Positions 16,662 to 25,297 of a stretch of 64,000 nucleotides of DNA are shown here, piece by piece. Each line of letters opens with the position of its first letter. Position 1 is the stretch's first letter. The notes under the pieces were generated by a model. The model was not told the origin of the DNA, did not search any database, and saw nothing but the letters and a program-made list of their open reading frames with translations. This stretch comes from Arthrobacter pullicola. Lineage in GTDB: Bacteria > Actinomycetota > Actinomycetes > Actinomycetales > Micrococcaceae. The stretch spans positions 264,834 to 328,833 of the forward strand of contig NZ_JACSQC010000002.1 in the NCBI RefSeq assembly GCF_014836875.1, in the 5' to 3' direction. Both the position numbers and the translations under genes were made by a program.

Positions 16662-19486
16662 GGCTGTCCGCCTTCCCGTGCAGTCTTATCAGATGCGACA
16701 AGGTTCGCCAGCTCACGCCGGCTTCCCACATGCAGTTTTGAGTAGATCTGGTAGAGATGGCCTTCTACGGTACGAACCGAAATGGAAAGCTCCTGGGCGA
16801 TCATTTTGTTACTGGTCCCGGCAGCCGCATGCCGTGCAATCGCCCGCTCCCGGGAGGTTAGCCCGCGCAGGCAGTCTTCTACCTCGCTGTCACCCTCCCC
16901 CTCCTGGGAGTTCATCCGGCGGTTACGGTGGATAAACCGAACAGTGGCCCGGTCCCCCACGCCGGACGCGACTTCCAGGGCACGCTCGCCTGTTTCCTGT
17001 GCCAGCAGTTCGTGCCCGTCCGCTCCTGCGGCTTCCGCCGCCTGGAGCAGGAGCTGCGCGTCGAGATTTCCCAGTCCCTTCGCATAGTTCTCGCAGAGCA
17101 CTCCAAAACCGCCCTGCACAGTGCAGGCGGTGTCGAGCAGGCGCTCCACTGAACCTGTGCTGCCCAGGCGGACAGCGGCCAGCAGCGCCAGCAAACTGAA
17201 TGAATATGTCTGCTGGCGGTCATCATCGTCCGCCAGGAGCAGGAGTCCAGGCACCGCCCGTGGAGAACCGAGAGCCGCCTCTGCCAGGAGGGCGAAGTGC
17301 CTGCCCGTCCGCCGCAGTGCCCATGACGGCGTTCCCCCGGAAGCCGTGGCGGCAGTTTTGAGGAAGCATTCGGCTCGTTCCTGCCGGCCCTGCAGTGCTG
17401 CTGCGTAGGCAGCAGCGGACGCCGCGGCCGGTTTCAGCCCCAGAGGATCGGCGACCGAAAGCTGGCTGAGGGCAGGGATTAACTGCGACGTCGCTGCTGC
17501 AGGACGCCCCGCATAGGCGTGCAGCAGTCCGCTGCACAACTGGCGGACAGTCCCGCCCAATTCGCCCTCTTCATTCCCGCCCGGTCCCTTCTCCAGGAGT
17601 TCCTCCGCAGTCCGCAGGGCACCGGAGACCAGCAGTGCATGGATTATCCGCGCCTTGGCAGCGGCACCGGCAGCGTCCTCGAAAGTCCCGCGCGGCGCAT
17701 CAGCCATCAGCTGCCAGAGGGAAGCGGCGAGCTCAAGGGCATCGTCGGCCCTCCCTGTGATGCCCCATGCCTCGCAGAGCCATGAACCGGCAAGCACCCT
17801 GAGCCGGCGGCCCAGGTCATCCCCCCTGGCATAGATACCGGTAAGGAACGCTGCGTTCTCCTTGTACTCCCCATGCCGTGACCGGCATTCGGCCCGGGCC
17901 AGGATCAGTTCTGCTTCCAGTCCCGCCGTCTCAACGCGCGGGACAGCGCTCTCCTTCAAAGAAGCCAGCAGCCCTTCGGCTTCGTCCAGGACACTGCTGT
18001 GCTCCCGCGGGGCGCCCGGCCGCTCCACCTCCGGCCGTGCTCCCGGCCCACTCCCAACCCGCACTGCTTCAGCCGGCGCTGCCAGGGAATTCCTGCACAG
18101 AACCTGGTTCTCAAGGATCAGCAGTCTGCAGGAAGCTGGATCAGCCGGATAAGAGCTGGCCAGCGGACGGTGCTCCGAAAGCGTTTCAGCAGCAGTTTCG
18201 AAGGCTCCCCCGTCCAGGTGCGCGCGGATGAGTTCCAGAAGCGCAGCAGGCGAAGAAAGAGCTTCCGGATCAACGCTGAGGATGGCTGCTGCAGCCTGGG
18301 GGTTGCCCAGTTCGTTCGCCTCCCGGGCCCCGGCGGCGGCCAGACCCGGCGGGAGCTGGCCGTTGATGGACATGAACCATTCGGCGCTGAGCCAGGGTGA
18401 TGATGTGTTGGCATCGGGGCCAAGCCAGGACATCAGCTCCCGGCGCCGGTCCCCATCAACCTGGGACCGCAGCACGGTACCGAGCGCGGGATTGACCAGT
18501 GAGAGGACCGGTTCGTGGACTTGGGCGAGCTCCAGCAGCCCGGATTCCTGCAGCGCATCGACTTCGGCGCTGTCTGCCCGTTCGAGGACCTTCTTCAGGG
18601 GCAGCGTGCCGCAGAGCGCAAGGGTCTCGAGAAGGCTTTGCTGGCCTTGGCTGAGTCCCGACACGGCTTGCAGCATTGCTGCCGCCAACCGGGGATATGC
18701 AGGCCGTCGATCCGGATCCAGTACCCAGACTTCCGCTTCCAAGCGGATCCGGCCGCAGTCGCGGTAGTCGGCGACGGCGGCGAGCAGCTGGCTGGGATTC
18801 CCCCCGCTGATCCCAGCCAGGTCCTCTGCGGCGTCGCGCGAGATTGGGCCCTCAAGTTCCGCCTCGGCAAGCTGGGCGCATTCGGTGGCTGACAGCGGAC
18901 CGAGGTCCATCCGGGTCAGCACTCCTTCGCGCCAAAGTCCCATGAACTCCGCCGGTGCCGCGCTGAAGTCGCGGAAGGCGGCGATCATCCGTGCTGCACG
19001 GTTCAGGACCATCTGACTGAGGACCATCGCAGAGAACTCGTCGAGTTCCTCGGCATTGTCAACTACGAGGATGACGCTTCGGTCACCGGCACGGCTGCGG
19101 ATCAGGTCAGTGAGGCCGCGCAGGATCAGCACCGGGTGGGATGCAGTGTCCGGTTCCAAATCCGAGAGCAGGAAAGTCAGGGCCCCGAACGGAGTGCGTC
19201 CGGCAAAGGCGGATCCGCGGACCTGAACAACGTAGGAATCCTGGCAGTGGATCTGCAGGACGTGGCGCATGAGCGCACTCTTGCCGCTGCCCGCCGCACC
19301 AATCAGGAGGCAGCCTGATGATCCGGATTGTGGAGCCAGCCGGTCTGCCACGCTGCGGACAAGGGCCGACCGTCCAAGGAACAGGGAGGGACTCCGCTGT
19401 TGGCTGCGTTGGACCGCTCCAATGTCAGGAGTATCGGCAGTATGCACCATAAGCGCGTTGGCGCCTTCGGGGTGATGATTTTTCAC
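16658..19486 (-). CDS. LAL-D: large ATP-binding LuxR-family regulator
   Basis: A 942-residue regulator from the GTG at 19484-19486, which has AGAGG about 6 nt upstream; a TTG eight codons earlier (19510) and an ATG at 19450 are alternatives. Walker A GAAGSGKS (63-70 from this start), Walker B VILVVDNAEELD, GNP motif ISGGNPSQL. The C-terminal HTH reads LTSRERAIARHAAAG and RTVEGHLYQIYSKLHVGSRREL. It belongs to the TVEGH subfamily with LAL-B and LAL-E. The middle ~500 residues are Ala/Leu-rich helical repeats of the TPR-like kind. It is followed without a gap by LAL-E, so both are made from one message. Confidence 0.87.
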   Translation of the reverse strand: MKNHHPEGANALMVHTADTPDIGAVQRSQQRSPSLFLGRSALVRSVADRLAPQSGSSGCLLIGAAGSGKSALMRHVLQIHCQDSYVVQVRGSAFAGRTPFGALTFLLSDLEPDTASHPVLILRGLTDLIRSRAGDRSVILVVDNAEELDEFSAMVLSQMVLNRAARMIAAFRDFSAAPAEFMGLWREGVLTRMDLGPLSATECAQLAEAELEGPISRDAAEDLAGISGGNPSQLLAAVADYRDCGRIRLEAEVWVLDPDRRPAYPRLAAAMLQAVSGLSQGQQSLLETLALCGTLPLKKVLERADSAEVDALQESGLLELAQVHEPVLSLVNPALGTVLRSQVDGDRRRELMSWLGPDANTSSPWLSAEWFMSINGQLPPGLAAAGAREANELGNPQAAAAILSVDPEALSSPAALLELIRAHLDGGAFETAAETLSEHRPLASSYPADPASCRLLILENQVLCRNSLAAPAEAVRVGSGPGARPEVERPGAPREHSSVLDEAEGLLASLKESAVPRVETAGLEAELILARAECRSRHGEYKENAAFLTGIYARGDDLGRRLRVLAGSWLCEAWGITGRADDALELAASLWQLMADAPRGTFEDAAGAAAKARIIHALLVSGALRTAEELLEKGPGGNEEGELGGTVRQLCSGLLHAYAGRPAAATSQLIPALSQLSVADPLGLKPAAASAAAYAAALQGRQERAECFLKTAATASGGTPSWALRRTGRHFALLAEAALGSPRAVPGLLLLADDDDRQQTYSFSLLALLAAVRLGSTGSVERLLDTACTVQGGFGVLCENYAKGLGNLDAQLLLQAAEAAGADGHELLAQETGERALEVASGVGDRATVRFIHRNRRMNSQEGEGDSEVEDCLRGLTSRERAIARHAAAGTSNKMIAQELSISVRTVEGHLYQIYSKLHVGSRRELANLVASDKTAREGGQP

Positions 19487-19633
19487 AGCGAGACCTCTTC
19501 TATCCAGCAACCCGTCTTGCGCCGTGCAGGCAGGCGTTCAACAGACTAGGTAGTCCCCTCTGTTGCCAACACGAGTACCTGTCACCAGTAATCACCGACC
19601 TCTACCCGAATCACAACCGTGAAATTTGGGTTC

Positions 19634-19642
19634 GGTACTTGG
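19634..19642 (-). promoter_or_regulatory. Variant of the CTACTTG motif upstream of LAL-D
   Basis: GGTACTTGG, one base different from the copies upstream of LAL-C and the exopolysaccharide operon. A second copy, GCTACTTG, lies 33 nt away and overlaps the stop codon of LAL-C (19668-19670). GTACTTG also occurs in coding DNA as Lys-Tyr codons, so this variant alone is weak evidence. Confidence 0.25.
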
Positions 19643-19667
19643 AAAGGTACCGGTGCTTACGCGGCGG

Positions 19668-22370
19668 CTACTTGCCGGAGGGCTTCGCGTCTCCTTTTTC
19701 CACCCCAATCACCTGCCCGCCGAGGAGACGCCGCAGTTCGGACCTGCCCGAAACGTGGAGCTTCTGGAAAATCCGGCCAAGATGCCAGTCGATCGTTCGA
19801 GAGGAAAGGTGCAGTGCGCTGCCCAGGCGTATGCTGCTTTCGCCGTCTGCCGCACGGACCGCCAGATCCCGCTCGAACTCGGACAGCTGTCCAAGGCGGT
19901 GGCCGATGCTGTGGGCATCCGCCAGGTAGCGGTAACACTCATTGGCCATGACCCGCGAGCGCCGGACCATTTCCCTGTCCTGGGCCGCGGCCGCAGCATC
20001 GTGCGCAGCTTGTGCCGCCTTGTAACCCAATCCGTAGTTCCCCAGGTGGACCGCCCGCCCGGCCGCATCCAGCAGCAGCGGACCGTTCTGCTGCTGCAGT
20101 CCTGCAGCAAGCTGCTGGTACATCCGGGCGGCGTCGCCCGTGCCGGAGGCGGAAACCGCTGCCAGAAGTCCGGCCGCCGTCCGGTCCCCGGCGATGGCCG
20201 CGGCACCGTAACACAGCACAGCTTCGGCAAAGGAACCCCGCCGCTGTGCCTCCCTGCCCTGGACCACCAGCGGCCGGGCCGCTCCCGCAGCCGGCTTTCC
20301 TTCCAGCGCCGCTGCTGTCCGGAAGTACTTGGTCACCGCCAGGACTGAAGTCGCCGGACGGCCCCGGAACGCTGGTGCGGCGACCAGTGTTTCCCGCATC
20401 CGGTCCCAGTCCTGTTTCACGGCGTAGCAGTAGGCAGCTGCGGCATAGGCCAACGGCAGCAAATCCGCCGGGTCCTTTGATTCCAGTTGCCTGCATGCCG
20501 GGATCAGGTACGCCAGGGCAGCATCCGCCCGTCCGCTCAGGGCATGGACGATTCCCGCAGGGAGCTCAGCCCAGGAATCCAGATGGGCGTCGAGGTAGCG
20601 AAGTCCGGTTGCTTTCGTTATGACTTCCAGCGCGGTGGTGAAGTCTCCACACAGGATGTAGGCCGAAATGGAGCCGGTGAGGATTTCCCCGCCGTGAAGG
20701 TGGGGCAGGTATTCTGCGGATTGCAGGTCGTTCCAGAGCCTCCCCGCTGCGGCAGCGGCGGCGTCGCTCCGGCCTGCCATGGCAAGCGCCTGGGCGTGCG
20801 CCGCACCGGCCATCAACCGGATTGCCTCGGCAACGGACCTGTCCTCCCATATCCTTTCAAGTCCCTGTGGCAGCAGGCGCGGTTCCGCCTCCCGGACCGC
20901 CAGGGCCGCCCTGATTACCACGGCGCACTGTCCGGCGCTCTTCCGGGAGTCTGCAGGCAGCGCGGCGGCAGCATTCTCCGCGGCGGTGATGCTGGTTGCC
21001 GGTGCGGCCGCAGGATGGGGAAGGGTACACCGGGCCAGTGCAAGTTCCAGATGGGCAGCCACGGTGGTTGCCGGTTCCCCCAGCAGCACCACTGCCTCCA
21101 ATTCGGCTTCCGCTTCCTGTATCCGGGCCAGGGCAGCCAGGGCCCTGCCCCGTTCAAGCATCACTTCGGGGTTACTGCGGTAATCAGGGACAGCCTCACT
21201 GATCTTCAGCGCCGCCTCCGGGTCGCCGGCTGCAATGGCCGCTGCGCCCGCGCGCCGGGCCAGGCCAGGCGCGAGCCGGGCCCCCGACGCCGCCGACCAG
21301 GAGGCGTAGGCCTTCGCCGCCGTGTCCGGAAAGCGCTCCAAATCCGGTCCTGTGGCCAAAAGGTCATGCCAGAGGTCAAACGAGCGCCCCACCGGCACCA
21401 GCCTGGCGACCAGCCTGGCGTAAAGACGTTCCCGCACGTACACGGAGCCGCTCTGCGGACTGACCCGGAGCACGTCTCGTTCCTCCAGCGCATCCACCGC
21501 ATCGGGGTCCGCAACGTCCAGCAGAGTGCCAACCGGTATGCCCGGGCACAGGGAAGCGAGTTCAATGACCCGGCGTTCCGGCGCAGGCAGGGAGCGGTAC
21601 CAGCTCTCCATCCAATCGGAAATCTCACCGGCGTATGTCAGCGGCCCGGTCAACGTCCAGGTTCCACCACGGTGCTGGATGCGGCCGGCAGCGATCTGGT
21701 CACGGCACAGCAGGGACGTAAAGAGCGGGTTCCCCTGGGTGTCTGCCCAAACCGTCCGAACAGCGAGCGCGGACAATCGTCCGCCCGCCACGGTTTCCAT
21801 TAGTGCGCGTGCATCCGGGTTTTCCAGCGGACCAAGATCTGTCCGCCGCAGGACACCGTCAGACCACAGGCGCACCAGCCCTTCTCCACAGCGGAGCAGA
21901 TCAGGTGTGGTCGCCAGCAGCGTCACCGCCTGCTGCCCGGCCAGCTGGGCCGTGACCATCTGGCTCTGCGGATCAAGTTCATGGGCGTTGTCCAGAACCA
22001 AAAGGACAGGCTTCCCCGCAGCGCGGTGCCGCAGGTAGGTTTTCAGCTCAGCCAGGACCTGGACCGGGTTGTCCAGGATTCCCTCCGGGAGATCACTGAG
22101 CAGCCAGCCCAGTGCTCCGTAGCTGCTTCGGGCTGAGACAGTGCTGCCCCGGACATAAACAACGTGGAAGCGGTCAGTGACGGCGGCGGCAACGTGATTG
22201 ACCAGGGCAGTCTTGCCGATGCCCTCCCGGCCAACGATCACAGCCCCGCCGCTGAGTTCCACTGCCTCGAGCACTGAACGGACCGCCTCTGCACGCCCCG
22301 CCAGTAAGTACGGCCGGCGGTCCCGCGTTTGGGCAAGGGTGTCCGGTCGGCTGTGGGGGACAACGGGCAT
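19668..22370 (-). CDS. LAL-C: large ATP-binding LuxR-family regulator
   Basis: A 900-residue regulator. Walker A GREGIGKT (47-54), Walker B VLLVLDNAHELD, and TQGNP in place of the GGNP seen in its neighbours. Its HTH differs from LAL-B/D/E: SEFERDLAVRAADG and RTIDWHLGRIFQKLHVSGRSEL, the same TIDWH type as LAL-A. The ATG is preceded by GGAGTG. It is separated from LAL-B by 222 nt that contain a GCTACTTGG copy and a 12-bp palindrome ACCGCCGGCGGT (22578-22589), so it may have its own promoter. About 20 residues follow the HTH. Confidence 0.88.
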   Translation of the reverse strand: MPVVPHSRPDTLAQTRDRRPYLLAGRAEAVRSVLEAVELSGGAVIVGREGIGKTALVNHVAAAVTDRFHVVYVRGSTVSARSSYGALGWLLSDLPEGILDNPVQVLAELKTYLRHRAAGKPVLLVLDNAHELDPQSQMVTAQLAGQQAVTLLATTPDLLRCGEGLVRLWSDGVLRRTDLGPLENPDARALMETVAGGRLSALAVRTVWADTQGNPLFTSLLCRDQIAAGRIQHRGGTWTLTGPLTYAGEISDWMESWYRSLPAPERRVIELASLCPGIPVGTLLDVADPDAVDALEERDVLRVSPQSGSVYVRERLYARLVARLVPVGRSFDLWHDLLATGPDLERFPDTAAKAYASWSAASGARLAPGLARRAGAAAIAAGDPEAALKISEAVPDYRSNPEVMLERGRALAALARIQEAEAELEAVVLLGEPATTVAAHLELALARCTLPHPAAAPATSITAAENAAAALPADSRKSAGQCAVVIRAALAVREAEPRLLPQGLERIWEDRSVAEAIRLMAGAAHAQALAMAGRSDAAAAAAGRLWNDLQSAEYLPHLHGGEILTGSISAYILCGDFTTALEVITKATGLRYLDAHLDSWAELPAGIVHALSGRADAALAYLIPACRQLESKDPADLLPLAYAAAAYCYAVKQDWDRMRETLVAAPAFRGRPATSVLAVTKYFRTAAALEGKPAAGAARPLVVQGREAQRRGSFAEAVLCYGAAAIAGDRTAAGLLAAVSASGTGDAARMYQQLAAGLQQQNGPLLLDAAGRAVHLGNYGLGYKAAQAAHDAAAAAQDREMVRRSRVMANECYRYLADAHSIGHRLGQLSEFERDLAVRAADGESSIRLGSALHLSSRTIDWHLGRIFQKLHVSGRSELRRLLGGQVIGVEKGDAKPSGK

Positions 22371-22511
22371 TGACTCACTCCGGTTCGTCGCGCCGGACTC
22401 AATTGCCGGTCGAGGACCGATGCTATGGTCCCGGAGAAGCCGCGCCTACACGTAATGCATACGGGCTTTTGCGCCTCGGTGCCCGCGTAATTGGGAAGTT
22501 CCCGGGGCGCT

Positions 22512-22520
22512 GCTACTTGG
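22512..22520 (-). promoter_or_regulatory. Shared CTACTTG motif upstream of LAL-C
   Basis: GCTACTTGG, identical over 9 bases to the copy at 13831-13839, about 145 nt upstream of the LAL-C start codon. Confidence 0.4.
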
Positions 22521-22592
22521 ACGAACCCCTTGATCGGGGATGGCGTTCCTCCTGCGAGGAAGGCTGTTCAATCCTGCACCGCCGGCGGTTCC

Positions 22593-25277
22593 TTACTCTC
22601 CCAGCAGGTCGGCGCTCAGTTCGTCGCGTTTGCTGATCCCAAGCTTTTCGAAGGTCCGGTAAATGTGGCCTTCCACGGTCCGGACGGAGAGGAACAACCG
22701 TTCGGCGATCTCGGCATTGCGGTATCCCTTAAGCACGAGGGCCGCCACGTCCTTCTCGCGGCGCGTCAGCGCGGGAGCCGCCGGCTGTTTCCGCTGCCCG
22801 GCAGTTTTCTCTGAGGTCTTGCCGACCGCCCGCTGCACCCGCTGAATCAGGGCACGGTCACCGCTGGCCCGCGCCAGCCGCAGGGCCTCCTGTAGGGCCA
22901 GGGAACCCAGCGCTTCCGTGTCATAGTCGGAGGGTTCGGCAGCAAGCCGCAGCAGCGAAGGGACATCCTGGTCCAGCACGGCACGCGTGAACCCATTCAC
23001 GGCCCGCGCCTGCGGACCTTGGAAATCATCGCTGAGTTTCAGCAGCCTGCTCATCCCCGTGGGGTCCCCCATGCGGATGCTGATGTTGCGCAGATCGAAC
23101 TCCGCAGCCACCAATCCGCGTTCCTCGGCCTGGTCTGCAAGATCGCGGAGGTCTTTCAGCGCGCGTGGATCGTGGGTGCGCCGGTAAGTGCCGGCAATCC
23201 TGTTGCCGGCTGCCATGGTCTGGTAGTGGACAGAGCCACGCGGTCCGAGCTGGTCGAAGTCCTGGAGCAGTTGATCCGCCATGGCAATATCGCCCTGTTG
23301 GGCCGAGACATGCGAACTGAGCGCCAGGGCCAGCGGAAGCAGGCCTTCAGGGTCATGGCTCCGCAGCCCTTCGACGGCTGCGGCCAGTTTAGGAAGTGCC
23401 TCTGCCAGCTGCCCCCGGCGCAGGTGCATCACCGCGAAGCAAAAGTCCACAGCTCCCCCGGTGTGGACCAGAGCCCGGGCAGAGATCCCGCCCTTTTTCT
23501 GTACGCAGCTGCGGACTTCGTCCCAGTACCCCGCCCAGAGGAGGGCAGAGAGATGCCGGTGGAGGACGAACTGGTAGTAGGAAAGGAACCTGTGGTCGTT
23601 TCCTGTCACGATGGTCAGTGCTTCTCTGGTCAGGTTTACTGCGGTTTCGGCCCGTCCCGTAGCCGTATACACGTCGCCCAGAAGCGACAGCGCCACCGCC
23701 GTGGCCTCGATGTCCTCGACTCGCTGCGCCTCCTCCAGCAGGGCAGTCAGGCCGGTGAGGGCCGTGCGGAAGTGCCCCTCCGCGACGTCGCTCAGCAGCC
23801 CGAGCAGCCTCACTCCGCGGCGGGACGAAACGGCGTCCTGCTCCAGTTTCTCGTCAAAGGTTCCGGCAGCCCGGGCTGCGGCCTCAATCCGGTCGACGGC
23901 TTCCTGCCAGGTCTGCAGCGGTTCCCGCAGCCTGGCTCCCCCACCATCCAGGTGCTGGCGTACCTGGACATCGATCAGTGTGCCCAGCTTGGCCGTAGTC
24001 AGGTCTGAGGCAGCCTCCACTGTTCCGGAGACCAGGTCCCGGGCGGCAGCGTAGTTCCCGCGCTGGTAGTGTGCCCGTGCTGCCTGCACGCCGGCTGCCG
24101 GCCGCAGCTCCTCCCGGCGTACCTCGCCGGCGGCACGGAGGGCGAAATTGCTGTCGAAGAAGTTGTTCGCCATGTATGCCGCCTGCAGCAGCTGTTCATC
24201 AGGAACTGACGCACCGCAATCCAATGACCACGCGACGCTGCGCAGCAGCCCGTCGATGGATTCGTGGCGATCGGGCAGCACCGCATGCACCCGCTGCCGC
24301 AGACGGGCGGAGCGGGCTGCGGGGACCATATGGCGCACCACCTCTCCGTAGAGCGGATGGCGCGGACGCAGCAGCCGCTGGCCGCCGTCCTCCACGCTGA
24401 CCAGGTTGGCTGCGGTCAGCGCGTCCACGGAACGGTGCAGGCCCAGCCGGAAAGCCACGCCAACCGGCAGCGGCTCGGCGAGGGCGATGATTTCCATGGT
24501 TTCCCGCTCCTCGCTGGAGAGACCGGAAAGCTGCGCCTTCAGCAGGTCCCCTAGCCGTCCCTGGGGCGGGTGCACGAACTCCTCGAGCAGCCAGACGCCG
24601 TTGCGCTGCACCAGATTGCCTGTCCGGCGGGTCTCCGCTGCCAGGGCGTGCACGAACATGGGGTTTCCCCCGCTCATCCGGCTCAGCTCACTCGACGTCG
24701 TGCTCAAAACCGGTCCGTCGAGAATCTGGCGGCACAGCTCGTGTACCTGTTCCTCCGTCAGCGGCGCGAGGTGGTGGCGGGAGATGGTGCCGCTCCACAC
24801 CTGGTCGGGTATCCCGGCCGGGATCGCGGTGATGCTGCGGGTCAGGATAAGTACCCGGATCGTTCCGGAGGCCAGCAGCTGGGAAAGCAGATCGGCGCTG
24901 GCCTCGTCCAGGGCGTGCGCATCGTCCACCACCACCAGTGGAATTTCGTTGTCCCCGGGCCCGGATGCCGGCCGCAGCTTTTGGAGCAGGGCGCGCATGA
25001 CTGCCAGTGGAGAGTTGGTATCACTGGCTGAGAGGTCCGGCAGCAGCGGAGCGAGGGCTCCGTACGGAATGCCTGTTAAGGCGGAACTTGCATGGACGCG
25101 GTGGACGGGCATGGCTGTTTCCAGTACCCCGACCACCACCTGTGCCAGCGCGCTTTTGCCCAGTCCCGCTTCCGCCACCACGAGGGCGCCATGGAGCTGC
25201 CCGGAACGCAGGCTGGCCAGGACTGCCTGCACCTCATCATCACGGCCCACCATCGGCTGCGACGCGAAACTTTGCAT
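22593..25277 (-). CDS. LAL-B: large ATP-binding LuxR-family regulator
   Basis: An 894-residue regulator. Walker A AEAGLGKS (35-42), Walker B PLVVVDDAHALD, GNP motif MSGGNPMFV. The C-terminal HTH is LTRREKDVAALVLKG and RTVEGHIYRTFEKLGISKRDEL. The ATG has a strong GGGGGAG site 6 nt upstream and lies only 20 nt after the LAL-A stop, so LAL-A and LAL-B should be co-transcribed. By HTH sequence it groups with LAL-E and LAL-D and not with its immediate neighbours, which suggests alternating duplication of two ancestral types. Confidence 0.88.
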   Translation of the reverse strand: MQSFASQPMVGRDDEVQAVLASLRSGQLHGALVVAEAGLGKSALAQVVVGVLETAMPVHRVHASSALTGIPYGALAPLLPDLSASDTNSPLAVMRALLQKLRPASGPGDNEIPLVVVDDAHALDEASADLLSQLLASGTIRVLILTRSITAIPAGIPDQVWSGTISRHHLAPLTEEQVHELCRQILDGPVLSTTSSELSRMSGGNPMFVHALAAETRRTGNLVQRNGVWLLEEFVHPPQGRLGDLLKAQLSGLSSEERETMEIIALAEPLPVGVAFRLGLHRSVDALTAANLVSVEDGGQRLLRPRHPLYGEVVRHMVPAARSARLRQRVHAVLPDRHESIDGLLRSVAWSLDCGASVPDEQLLQAAYMANNFFDSNFALRAAGEVRREELRPAAGVQAARAHYQRGNYAAARDLVSGTVEAASDLTTAKLGTLIDVQVRQHLDGGGARLREPLQTWQEAVDRIEAAARAAGTFDEKLEQDAVSSRRGVRLLGLLSDVAEGHFRTALTGLTALLEEAQRVEDIEATAVALSLLGDVYTATGRAETAVNLTREALTIVTGNDHRFLSYYQFVLHRHLSALLWAGYWDEVRSCVQKKGGISARALVHTGGAVDFCFAVMHLRRGQLAEALPKLAAAVEGLRSHDPEGLLPLALALSSHVSAQQGDIAMADQLLQDFDQLGPRGSVHYQTMAAGNRIAGTYRRTHDPRALKDLRDLADQAEERGLVAAEFDLRNISIRMGDPTGMSRLLKLSDDFQGPQARAVNGFTRAVLDQDVPSLLRLAAEPSDYDTEALGSLALQEALRLARASGDRALIQRVQRAVGKTSEKTAGQRKQPAAPALTRREKDVAALVLKGYRNAEIAERLFLSVRTVEGHIYRTFEKLGISKRDELSADLLGE

Positions 25278-25297
25278 GTTTCTCCCCCACCTGAGGA